From Clostridia bacterium (GTDB lineage Bacteria; Bacillota; Clostridia; Christensenellales; Pumilibacteraceae): a DNA stretch of 64,000 nucleotides. Below, piece by piece: positions 50,178 through 60,700 of the stretch. How positions within the stretch are numbered: position 1 is the stretch's first letter; the number at the start of each line of letters is the position of its first letter. The stretch lies in the NCBI GenBank assembly GCA_022791915.1, contig JAAWAB010000015.1, forward strand, positions 124,001-188,000, written 5' to 3'. The translations under genes were made by a program, and so were the position numbers. The notes beneath the pieces were generated by a model, which was given only the letters and a program-made list of their open reading frames with translations, ran no database searches and had not been told where the DNA came from.

Positions 50178-51551
50178 ATGATTCAACCCAAACTCGATAA
50201 AAACTTTTATCCTATGATAAAGGCGTTAGAAGATTTTGAAAAGCGCGTGGCAGGCGAACCGAAGGAGAACACGACCGAGCTTTCCATTGTGGTGGAACGC
50301 AACGGCGGCTACAACTACGTGCACACGTACACGGCGCTCAAAGACGGCGTGGACGACGAAAGCAATTACCGCATTGCCGAACGGTTGGCGAAAACGGTGT
50401 TGTGGGTATGCGGCGGTTACAAAATCGGCATTGCGGGCAGCAAGAAGATATACGAGCGACTCAAAGCGGCATATGCGCCGAGCGGTGCGCGCGCGTTCGA
50501 CGAAGATTTTATGAGCGGCGTATACGAGCGTCCGTTTGAAGTGGTATACGTAGAAGAAGGCAAAGTGCCCGCGCAGAAAAATGCGTCTATCAAAGTGGGC
50601 GGATATCTGAAAGGGTGCCGAATAGGGTTCGATGCGGGCGGTTCCGACCGCAAGGTGAGCGCGGTAATCGACGGCAATGTGGTGTACAGCGAAGAAGTGG
50701 TATGGAATCCCAAAGTGACGGAAGACCCGCACTACCATTACAACGAAATTCTCACGGCGATGAAAACGGCGGCGAGCAAAATGCCGCGGGTGGACAGCAT
50801 AGGCGTGTCGAGCGCGGGCGTGTACGTGGACAACAAAATCATGGTGGCGTCGCTGTTTTTGAAAGTGGATAAAACCAAATACGGCGATTACGTGAAAAAC
50901 ATGTACATAAACGTAGCCAAAGAGATGGGCAACGTGCCCGTGGAAGTGGCGAACGACGGCGACGTAACGGCGCTTGCGGGCAGTATCGACTTGAACGATA
51001 CGCGCGTGCTCGGCATTGCTATGGGAACGAGCGAGGCAGTGGGATACATAAACGCGGCGGGCGGCATAAACGGCTGGCTTTCGGAATTGGCGTTCGTACC
51101 CGTGGATTTTGAAGAGAGCGCCATGCGCGACGAGTGGAGCGGCGACATAGGCGTGGGGTGCAAATACTTTTCGCAGGACGCCGTGATAAAACTTGCCGAG
51201 ATGGGCGGCTTTACGTTTGCCGAAGGACTGACGCCCGCGCAAAAGCTCAAAGTTGTGCAGGCGCTCATGGAAAAGGACGATAAACTTGCGCACGACATTT
51301 ACGAAGATATAGGCGTGTATCTTGCCTACACCATTCCGTATTATGCCAAATTCTACGACATGAAACACATTTTGTTGCTGGGACGCGTGACGGGCGGCAA
51401 GGGCGGCAACATTATTCTGGATACCTGCAAAAAGGTGCTTTCCGCCGAATATCCGCAGTTTGCGAATATAGATATTTCGTTGCCCGACGAGAGCAACAGA
51501 CGGGTGGGGCAGAGCATTGCGGCGGCATCGTTGTGTCCCGACAAACAGTAA
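50178..51551 (+). CDS. ROK-family sugar kinase, long form (probable amino-sugar kinase)
   Basis: 457 residues, about 150 longer than usual ROK kinases. Residues 1-145 form an extra N-terminal domain of unknown role. The kinase part starts at CRIGFDAGGSDRKVSAVIDG and has VEVANDGDVTALAGS and GIAMGTSEAVGYINAAGGI. The ROK zinc motif with its cysteine cluster is not seen. As first gene of a unit with nagB and nagA, phosphorylation of N-acetylglucosamine (or N-acetylmannosamine) is the likely job. A GGAGGG ribosome site precedes the ATG. Confidence 0.72.
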   Translation: MIQPKLDKNFYPMIKALEDFEKRVAGEPKENTTELSIVVERNGGYNYVHTYTALKDGVDDESNYRIAERLAKTVLWVCGGYKIGIAGSKKIYERLKAAYAPSGARAFDEDFMSGVYERPFEVVYVEEGKVPAQKNASIKVGGYLKGCRIGFDAGGSDRKVSAVIDGNVVYSEEVVWNPKVTEDPHYHYNEILTAMKTAASKMPRVDSIGVSSAGVYVDNKIMVASLFLKVDKTKYGDYVKNMYINVAKEMGNVPVEVANDGDVTALAGSIDLNDTRVLGIAMGTSEAVGYINAAGGINGWLSELAFVPVDFEESAMRDEWSGDIGVGCKYFSQDAVIKLAEMGGFTFAEGLTPAQKLKVVQALMEKDDKLAHDIYEDIGVYLAYTIPYYAKFYDMKHILLLGRVTGGKGGNIILDTCKKVLSAEYPQFANIDISLPDESNRRVGQSIAAASLCPDKQ

Positions 51552-51589
51552 AGCATTTTTTCGTTTTGTGACAAAGGAGACAGCAGAAA

Positions 51590-52315
51590 ATGAAAGTGAT
51601 TGTTGTAAAAGATTACGATGCAATGAGCGCGAAAGCGTTGGAAATCATGAAAGCGGTGGTTGTTGAAAAGCCGAACGCCGTTTTGGGACTTGCTACGGGA
51701 AGCACGCCGCTCGGGCTGTATGCGAATATGATAAAAGATTGCAAAGAGAACGGCACGAGTTACAAAAAGGTGCGCACCGTGAATTTGGACGAATACGCGG
51801 GGTTGGATAAAAACCACAACCAAAGTTACGCGTATTTTATGCGCACCAACTTGTTTGAAGGAATAGACGTTGACCTTGCCAACACGAACATAGAGGACGG
51901 CACGGCAAAAGACCGCGAGAAAGAATGCGAGCGGTATTCGCGTTTGTTGGACGACATGCAGCAGGATATTCAGCTTTTGGGAATCGGCAGTAACGGACAC
52001 ATTGCGTTCAACGAGCCGGGCACGGCGTTCGACAGCGAAACGCACATTGTAGACCTTACCGAAAGCACCATAAAAGACAATTCGCGCCTGTTCGAGAAAA
52101 TCGAGGACGTACCGCGACAGGCGTTTACTATGGGACTCAAAAACATTATGCGCGCCAAAAAGATTTTGGTGCTTGCAAACGGCGCGGGCAAGGCAAACGC
52201 GGTGTACGGCATGGTGAAAGGACGGGTGACCGAAAGCGTGCCCGCGAGCATTTTGCAGTTGCACCCCGATTGCACGCTTGTGTGCGACGAGGCGGCGGCA
52301 AGCAAGATTGTGTAG
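51590..52315 (+). CDS. nagB: Glucosamine-6-phosphate deaminase
   Basis: 241 residues. VLGLATGSTPLGLYANMI binds phosphate, VNLDEYAGLDKNHNQSYAYFM holds the catalytic Asp, and LLGIGSNGHIAFNEPGTAF the catalytic His and Glu. It converts glucosamine-6-phosphate to fructose-6-phosphate and ammonia, feeding glycolysis. AAAGGAG stands before the ATG. It lies 38 bases after the ROK kinase. The length equals Bacillus NagB and lacks the C-terminal allosteric extension of the enterobacterial enzyme. Confidence 0.95.
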   Translation: MKVIVVKDYDAMSAKALEIMKAVVVEKPNAVLGLATGSTPLGLYANMIKDCKENGTSYKKVRTVNLDEYAGLDKNHNQSYAYFMRTNLFEGIDVDLANTNIEDGTAKDREKECERYSRLLDDMQQDIQLLGIGSNGHIAFNEPGTAFDSETHIVDLTESTIKDNSRLFEKIEDVPRQAFTMGLKNIMRAKKILVLANGAGKANAVYGMVKGRVTESVPASILQLHPDCTLVCDEAAASKIV

Positions 52316-52416
52316 CATCGGCGCGCAATTCGGAAGAAAGGAAAAATGCGGGTGCGTTGTTTTTTGTGCGTCTGCGGATTTGAGAGTTTATTTTATGAAC
52401 GGGGAGAACATAAAAA

Positions 52417-53559
52417 ATGAAAACGTTTAACAACGCCCTTGTGTATGTGTACGGCGAAGGGCTGAAAAAAACAAATCTTGTATTTGACGAACGGATTCGG
52501 TCGTTCGATAAAGCGGACGGCGCGGAAGAAATCGAATTACCCGCAGACGCGGTGGTGTTGCCCGGATTTATAGACAGGCACATTCACGGCGCGGGCGGGT
52601 GCGACGCCATGGACGGGACGGACGAGGCGCTTACCACGATTGCCGACACGGTGGCAAGAGAAGGCACGGTGGGATTTTTGGCAACAACCATGACGCAGTC
52701 GCCCGAGAACATTACGGCGGCGCTTAAAGCGGTGAAGGCTTACCGCGAAAAGGGTCGCAAAGACGGCGCGTCGGTGTTGGGCGTACATTTGGAAGGTCCG
52801 TTTATTGCGGCGGCGCACAAGGGCGCGCAACCGCTCGAATACGTGGCAAAGCCGAGCGTGCGCGTGTTTGACGAATACAATGCGGCAAGCGGCAATTGCA
52901 TAAAAATCGTAACGCTTGCGCCCGAAGAAGAAGGGGCGGCGGAACTGATTGCGCATTTGATACGGAAGGGAATTGCGCCGTCTATCGGGCACACGGGCGC
53001 CAAACATGCCGACGTGTTGCGTGCCATAGAGGCGGGAGCGACAAACGTGACGCACACGTACAACGCGCAGTCGCCGTTACATCACCGCGAAATCGGGGTG
53101 GTGGGCAGTGCTTTGCTGTGCGACGCGCTGGACTGCGAACTCATTTGCGATACCATTCACGTTTCGGTGCCTGCCATGAAACTACTGTACAAGTGCAAGC
53201 CCGAAGGCAAACTTACGCTCATTACCGACGCCATGCGTGCCAAAGGACTGCAAGACGGCGTGAGCGAGTTGGGCGGTCAGACGGTGTACGTGAAAGGCGG
53301 CGAGGCGCGTCTTGCCGACGGAACGCTTGCGGGCAGTGTGTTGCGCATGAACAGAGCGATAGAAAATATGGTGGAAAAAGTGGGCGTACCGCTCACGCAG
53401 GCAGTGGACTGCGCCACCGTTGTACCCGCGAAATCGCTGGGAATCGATAAGGATACGGGCAGTATTTCGCTCGGGAAACAGGCGGATTTTGCGGTGTTGG
53501 ATAAAAACTACGACGTGGTGCTCACTGTGCGCGGCGGCAACGTGATTTACAAGAGATAG
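52417..53559 (+). CDS. nagA: N-acetylglucosamine-6-phosphate deacetylase
   Basis: 380 residues of the amidohydrolase superfamily. Metal and substrate motifs: LPGFIDRHIHGAGGCDAMDG (HxH), VLGVHLEGPFIAAAHKGAQ (metal Glu), SIGHTGAKHAD, VTHTYNAQSPLHHRE and the catalytic Asp in LITDAMRAKG. The usual Asp before HxH is Arg here. It makes glucosamine-6-phosphate for NagB. The gap of about 100 bases after nagB holds GGGGAG near the ATG and no recognisable promoter. Confidence 0.94.
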   Translation: MKTFNNALVYVYGEGLKKTNLVFDERIRSFDKADGAEEIELPADAVVLPGFIDRHIHGAGGCDAMDGTDEALTTIADTVAREGTVGFLATTMTQSPENITAALKAVKAYREKGRKDGASVLGVHLEGPFIAAAHKGAQPLEYVAKPSVRVFDEYNAASGNCIKIVTLAPEEEGAAELIAHLIRKGIAPSIGHTGAKHADVLRAIEAGATNVTHTYNAQSPLHHREIGVVGSALLCDALDCELICDTIHVSVPAMKLLYKCKPEGKLTLITDAMRAKGLQDGVSELGGQTVYVKGGEARLADGTLAGSVLRMNRAIENMVEKVGVPLTQAVDCATVVPAKSLGIDKDTGSISLGKQADFAVLDKNYDVVLTVRGGNVIYKR

Positions 53560-53599
53560 CGGGCGTAAAAAGCGATTTTCGGCGGGACGGTGAATAAGT

Positions 53600-54451
53600 A
53601 TGCAGTATACGATAGACAACGAACGCATGTCGGTTACGGCGGACAGTTTGGGCGCCGAATTGGTGCACATACGTCATAACGGCAAAGAGCGGCTGTGGCA
53701 AAACGAGAACGGCAGTTGGAGCGGACACGCGCCGCTGTTGTTTCCCGCGTGCGGCAAGTGCGGCATAACGGTGAACGGCAAAACGTATCCGCTTGCGCAA
53801 CACGGGTTTGCCCGCAGAAGGGAATTTGTGTTGACGGGTCGGGGCGATACGTTTATGGAGTTTTCGCTTTGCGCCGACGAGGAAACAAGAAAGGTATATC
53901 CGTTTGAATTCGTGCTGACGGTAACACACACGTTGCTCGATGGCGGCGTGGAAACGAAAATAAGCGTGGAGAATCCCGCGCCCGTCGATTTGTACTTTTC
54001 GTGCGGCGGACACGATTCGTTTGCGCTGGACGGCGATATAGGCGAATACGAAGTGTTGTTTGAAAAGGAAGAGAATTTCACGCGGGTAGCGCACGACGAA
54101 AACGGCAGACTGACGGGCGAAACCGTTTCGTACGGCAGGGGACGGGTTTTTCCGTTGCCCGCCGACTACATGCAGGAAGGGCGCACGGTGATTTTTCCGA
54201 ACGTGGCGTCGCGTGCTCTTACGCTCTGCAAGCGGACGGGCGAAAAGGTTGCGTCCCTTGCTTTTGAAGGGTTTTCGCACGTGCTGCTTTGGCACCCGCA
54301 CGGCTCGCGCATGGTGTGCATGGAGCCGTGGTGCACGTTGCCCGACAGAACGGACGAGAACGGAGAGTTTTGCGAAAAGGCGGGCGTGATACGCGTGCCG
54401 CCGCACGGGGTACACGCCTTTACGTTGCGGAAAACGTATGATTGCATATAG
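53600..54451 (+). CDS. LacX-type aldose 1-epimerase family protein
   Basis: 283 residues. TIDNERMSVTADSLGAELVHIRHNGKERLWQ, HAPLLFPACGKCG, YPLAQHGFARRREF and YFSCGGHDSFAL are typical of the LacX/galactose-mutarotase-like subfamily. It probably interconverts anomers of sugars or sugar phosphates. It is the last gene of the amino-sugar unit, 40 bases after nagA, and is followed by a terminator. Substrate unknown. Confidence 0.85.
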   Translation: MQYTIDNERMSVTADSLGAELVHIRHNGKERLWQNENGSWSGHAPLLFPACGKCGITVNGKTYPLAQHGFARRREFVLTGRGDTFMEFSLCADEETRKVYPFEFVLTVTHTLLDGGVETKISVENPAPVDLYFSCGGHDSFALDGDIGEYEVLFEKEENFTRVAHDENGRLTGETVSYGRGRVFPLPADYMQEGRTVIFPNVASRALTLCKRTGEKVASLAFEGFSHVLLWHPHGSRMVCMEPWCTLPDRTDENGEFCEKAGVIRVPPHGVHAFTLRKTYDCI

Positions 54452-54500
54452 TGCGAACGCGACGCGGGAATCCGTGTGCAAAAAGAGAGTATGTGAAAAA

Positions 54501-54530
54501 CCCTGCCTATTACACGGGCGGGGATTTTTT
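54501..54530 (+). terminator. Intrinsic terminator after the amino-sugar operon
   Basis: CCCTGCC / GGCGGGG stem (one G-U pair) followed by ATTTTTT; about 50 bases after the epimerase stop. Confidence 0.85.
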
Positions 54531-54613
54531 CCGATTCGGAGAAACGGCGGCGGTTTTTGGGTGCATTTCGGAAGCTCTTTTCACAAATCGGTCACAATCC
54601 TATTTATTTGTTC

Positions 54614-54751
54614 TTGACAAATACAACATGTAGTGTTATAATTACTGCAACAATAAATATTTACCGAAGATAAAGTAGTTTTTAAGTGCGAATGTTCCCT
54701 GTGGAAGAGATGTGCGGGGGGGGTGGCATTCGGAGAAAAAGGAGTGGGACT
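54614..54751 (+). promoter_or_regulatory. Promoter and leader of the giant surface gene, with a G8 tract
   Basis: TTGACA (54614-54619), 17 bases, TATAAT (54637-54642). The leader of about 100 bases holds inverted arms CGAATG (54689-54694) and CATTCG (54727-54732), with eight consecutive G (54716-54723) in between and a CCC run opposite. AAGGAG lies at 54739. The rest of the 300-base gap shows only the terminator at 54501-54530 and AT-rich sequence. Confidence 0.75.
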
Positions 54752-57700
54752 ATGGAACGTGTGGAAACTCTTTCGTTAAAGCGCAAGACGGCAATGGCAA
54801 TCTGCGCTTTTTTCAGCTTGTTTGTGCTCGCGTTGAGCGTAATGATTTTGAACGGGGGTACGGCTTACGCCGCGCCCGTACAAACGTATACCGCCGTAGC
54901 GGCAACGTATAAAAGCGGGCAAGCCGCATATGCGGGATACACCACGGCGGCACAGCTGAAAGAACGGCTGACCGTTGTGGGCACGTATGACGAGAGCGGC
55001 ACGCAGAAAACGGCAACGCTGACTGCCGACGAATACGAAATCGCCATTCCCGGCATGACGGTGGAAAACGACACCGTGATTCCCAAAGGAACGGCGTCGG
55101 TAACGGTGACGAGCGGGGATGCGAGCGTTACCGTGCCCGTAACCGACCCTACGAAATTAGACGGAGAAATCGCAGTATTTGTAAACACGCTATCGGCGGA
55201 CGCCGAAACGCTTGCAAGTGCGGTGACGGTGAAAAAAGGGAACACGATTCTTCCCGCGGAACTGTATACGGTGGCGGCGGGAGAAAGTTTTGCTACCGAC
55301 AAAACGTTCACCGTAACGTTTTTGCCTACGGGCGACGAGCAGGAAGTTACAATAGGCGATGCGCTCACCGCCGTGGAAGTGGGCGTGAAAGCAAATTACA
55401 CGCAAGAGAACGGCTACTACAAAGAACCCGTGAGCGACGACGGCGTGGCGTATTCGGCGTTTGTTGCGGGCATGACGAAAGAGCAATACGTGCCCGCGCT
55501 CGATGTTGTGGGCGTATACGGGAGCGTGCGCGTTGCGTTTACCGTGGGCGGAACGACGCCCGACGGAAAAACCGTTTCGGTGGATTTATGGAATTTGCCT
55601 GCTAATCGCGCCACTATTACCGTTTCGGCGGGCAGTGTGCGCGGAACGCTTACCGTGCCCGTGGAAGACGAAAAAATCGTTAAAGTGAATGCGGTGTATA
55701 ACGGGACGAAAACATTGTATCCGTACGATAAACTGACGCTTTCGGATATTACGGTTACGCTCCGTTATAATAATAAACGGGACGGCGACGTGATTACGAA
55801 CACATCTTATTACGGAGTGGAAGGCGTACTCACACCGTCGGGGGAAGAAATCGGCGCGTTGTTGGCGGGAACGCAGACGACGTATAGCAAAAAAGTGTTG
55901 GTGCGATTCGGTGAAACGCCGTCGGGCGGCGTTTTTCAGCCCGACCTTACGATTGCGCCTGCGGAAATTTTGATAGAAGGAATTAACTGGGTAGAGCCGA
56001 GCAGTTTGGGAAGTTTCAGCGGTTCGCTTGCCACGCAGACCGTTTTTCAGGATATCAATTTCAGTGGATTGAATATAGCGTTTGAATTCGAGGACGGCGA
56101 GCCTGTGACCGTGGCGCTGGACGATATTGCCGAATATTGCAGTGTGGAATATCAGACGAATAAATCGGGTTCTTACGTAAACATCGGCACAGATACGATA
56201 ACGGACGGAAAAGTAACGGAGCGGTTTAAGTTTGACCGTTCGGTAACACATTTTCGGATTACGTGTAAAATCGGTACGCTCACAAAGAGTCAGAGGTATC
56301 AGGCGGGTGAAATCAACCTTGCGTCGCATGCGTTGCCTGCGTTTAATACGGCGGAGATTTCGTATACGGACGGCTGTTTCAAGGTGATAGAAGGCGTTGA
56401 AAAAACCACGGTCATCGACGACGAAACGGTTGATTTTATGTCGGTTTCCGTTTATGACGTGGTGAGCGGGACGGAAAGCGGTATTTCGACGGGCGCGCGT
56501 TATGTGTCGGACGAAAGCGGCGACAGAATCGTGTTTACCCGCGGCGGCACCTTCCGCGTGAAAGTGACGCTGACCGATAACGAATGCCGCAACGTGTGGC
56601 AGTGGGCGAATGCGGAGAGCATGGGCGCGAAAGCGGACGGAAACTTTGTAATTTATTACGACGTGACGGTGCTCAAAGCGGACGTAACGGTTACGTTGCA
56701 AAATTACGCTACGGCGGGCGCCGCCGACCGCATATACGGCACGGTGGGCGAGAAAGACGTACCTACCGTTGCGATTTCGGGAACCACGGACGCGCTTACG
56801 GTGAACAAGGGCGAAGTGGGCGAGAGCGAGCAGAATAGTCACGTTTACGATTTCCGTTATTACGGCTTTACGGACGAGCACGGCACCGAGTATACTGCCG
56901 AAAACCCGTCCAAAGTTGCGCCCAAAAATGTGGGCAGTTATACGTTGGTGGCGGTGACGAGCGCAACACCGCAATTTAATGCGGGCAAGAGTGCGCCCGT
57001 ATCGTTTGAAATTACGCCGAAAGAACTTACGGCGGGCAATCTGACAAAAACGGTTACGTATACGCGCGGCACAAAATACGAAGGGTCGGATTTGGTGAAA
57101 CTCGGAGACGACTTGGTGAAAACGGCGGGGTACAACGACACGCTCGACAAGGTTGTGGAAATTGACGAATCGGCGATTCCGACGGGCGGTGCGACGCACA
57201 AGGGCGAATATTCGATTCCCATTACGATAATTTCGGACAACTACAAGTGGGCTGCCGACGCGGGCGCTACGGGCGCGGTTGCTACGGCGAAACTGATTAT
57301 AAGGCAACGCACGCTTTCGTTTGACGTGACGGGTGACGGGAGTTGGTATACATACGGCGAAAGCGGCAGTGTGCCTACCACGGCGAACGACTTTGAAACG
57401 AAGCAGTATGTAGACATAGAAACCACGTACTATTCGGTGGAAGGAAGTACCGAAACGGAAGTTGTGCTTTCGGCTGAAAATCCGCTATCCGCATGGAATG
57501 CGGGCGATTATAAAGCGGTATTTTCGGCAAAGGTCAAAACGAGCGACGATGCGGAGTTGAACGCCTTATATGCGGAAGAAGTGGCAAAGGGCGATTACGA
57601 ATGCGCGAGCAAGACGGCGACGTTTACCGTGTATCCCGCCAAAGTTGCCACGATGGATATCCGTATTCCCACGAATGCGATTTACAAAGCGAGTGCGTAC

Positions 57701-60700
57701 GACGTGATTTTCGGCTCGTGGGCTACGGTTGCGGGGCAGTTGAAAAACGGCGACAACATCGAAGATATTTTTGCGCTTACGGTGGCGGGTACGCGGCAGG
57801 GCGCGATTGCGTCGCCTGTGTTCGGCACGGATGCGCTCGGCAACAAGACGTTGGAATTGACGGACGCGGATACGTATACGATTAGGCTTTCGTTTAAGGC
57901 GGACAACAAGAATTACGCATACGACAACGCGACGAACGAAGGCTTGCGACCGGACGAAGAAGAAACGTTTGTGATTTCTCCGCGTGCGTTGCAATTTATA
58001 TGGAAAGTGACGGTGGGCGGCGTCGAAAAGGAATACGCCGACGGCGATTTGACGTATTCGGGCAACGTGGTGGCGCACCCCGTGGCTGTGGCGAAGATAG
58101 ACGGCTTTACGGGCGTATTGCCTACGGTTACCGCGCAACAGTACGATATTTACAAGGGCATAGACGCTACGGGCGAGAAGATTACGGCAAACGACGTGAT
58201 AGACGCGGTGGCGTATTATATTGCGGTGAACGGATTCACGTGCGACGATGAATACAATTACACTTTGGACGGAGCGGGAAACGCTGCGTTGGCGTTTGAG
58301 ATTAAAACGTTGGCGCAAAGCGCGCTTACGTTGGTTGTGCCTACCGATTTACCCGACGGCGTGACGGCTACGGTGAGCGGAAACACTGCCACGGTTACGT
58401 ACAAGGGCGTAGCGTGGACGTTTGCCGACTTTGTGGAAACGCTGAACACGAACATATACACGGTGACGGTTGCGGATGGGAAATCCATGAAAAACGTGGA
58501 TACGTACACCGTATATTTGGCGCTTACGGGCAACTACGAATGGAAGTCGGACGTAGTGACGAGCGAACTGGGCGACGGCACGAAAGTGGTTGTATACACC
58601 GTGCAAGTGGAGCCGTTTACGGTGAATCTTTCGTTTGATACCGCCGACGGAACGGACACTACGGTGGTTGTATACGACGGGCTGGACAAAGCGCCCGTGC
58701 CGCGCGTGACCAACGGATTTGCGGGCGACGTGTTTACGTTCGGTTTGAAATTTAAGGCATACAATGCGGACAAATCGGCGCTTGTGGGCGATACGTTGGC
58801 GCGAGTGGTAAACGCGGGCTATTACAAGGCTACGGTTACGGCGCTCGGCAATGGCAATTACGTATTGCCGGCGGGGGACGAAAACGTTTCTGCTTTATTT
58901 ACCGTAAAAAAAGCGGCAGTGGCTTTGCCCACGTTGCCCGAAACGGTTACGGGAATTTTTAGCGGGCACACGCAAGAATTTGTGTTCGGTGCGGCGAGCG
59001 GCGGCACGTGGTTGGGCGAAAACGACGCCGACATTGCGGCAACGGTAACGCGCACCATTCCCGCAAGTTGGTTTATGCCTTTGGGTGCGTCGGACAAAAC
59101 GTTTGCGGTGGCGAATGCGTTTGCGGCGCGCACGAGAACACTCACGATTACCGACGCGGGCATATATACCTTTGTGTTTACGTTGTCGGACGGGGCGAAG
59201 GCGAATTACTACTGGGACGGCATGGGCGGCGAGCTCGATTTTGCGGGTTCGGCGAGCGCATACATATACGACATGGGTGCGGGCAAAACGATAACGATGA
59301 ACCGCATGGAGATTTTTGCGCCCGTGCTGGGGGAACGCCGTGAGCAGGAGCAGGAAAGCGCGACGAACATTGCGGATTTGTTTACCAAACCTACGGAACA
59401 AGGCGTGACGTACACCACTTCTTACGGCAAGTACGACGGTACGGACGTGGCGGGAGATAATCCGTTTGCAAGCGGGATGCCTGAACGCGGCGAATATTAC
59501 ATTCAGTTAAAAGTGCTTGCGGCGAATAATCCGCTCAACTACGTATGGGTGGAGAATCCAAACGACAAAGTGGGGAGCAACAGCTATGTGCACGCATATG
59601 CGTCGTACACGTACGGCGAAGATACCGACGGCGTGAGTATTCGGTTATACTTTATGATAACGAGCTCGCGGTTGTTCTTCGATTACGACATGGCGGGTTA
59701 TGTGTTCGGCAACAACGGCGTGGGCGGCATTGATGATTTAGCCGAACTGCTCACGATGAAAGCGGACGCGGGGCACGATTATGGCGACGGCGGTTGGGAC
59801 TCGTATGCGCCGAGCGTGGAGAACGCAGAACCGCAGATTAAAGCGGACAGCGTGAAATTCTATGCGTCGGGCGATGCGGATACCGTAATTACCGATTTGG
59901 AAAACGGTTTGCCTTGGAATGTGGGCGAATACACCGTGAAATTCACCGTAGATTTTAGGAAGGACGATGCGGGGCAGGATATTTATCAATCGAAAAACTT
60001 TACGTTATCGTTTGCCGTAACGCCGCGCGCAATCAAGGTGGCGTGGGGCGCCGAGGTTGACGAAAAGTCGGCTTACAAAGGGGATGCGTATATTCTTACG
60101 GCTACGGTAGACGATTCGGTGATTCCGCAAAGAGCGAGCGGGAAGATTGTTGCGCCCGATTTGGAAGTGATTGTGGCGAACGGGTCGGCTACGGCGGGCT
60201 TGGGTGGAAAACCCGTGAACGCGGGCAAGTACACGCTTACGGTGCGTATTGCGGGCGGCACGAGCAATGCCGATAACTTTATGATTGTTACCGATACGAG
60301 CGACCCCGACTACGCGAGTTATGCGCTGACGCACGAATTCGAGATTTTGCCGCTTACCGTGAGCATTGTGGGCAACGCGGTAAACAATCACATGTACGGA
60401 GAAAAGATTCCGAGCGGCGCGGGCAACGGGCATTTGTGGACGTATGCTGCGGGTTCGGAGCAGTTTAAGAACGGCGACGGGCAATACATATCCGTTTCGA
60501 TTTGCGTGAAAAACGGCGAAGGCGCGAGTACGTCGTACACCGAAGTGGGCGCAAAGCCGAACGTGGGCACGTATTATATTCGTCTTGCTTGGGCGGACGC
60601 GAACGCGGCGTATGCGAAAAATTACACGGTTACGTTCGACGGATTCGACGGTACGCCGGGCACGCGCAATCCCGCCGTGTTTGTGGTGGGAAAGCGCGCC

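Noticed and set aside
55586-57307. 573-codon minus-strand ORF and the other minus ORFs to the end of the window
   Set aside because: They are antisense to the giant open frame that starts at 54752 with a signal peptide and ribosome site.
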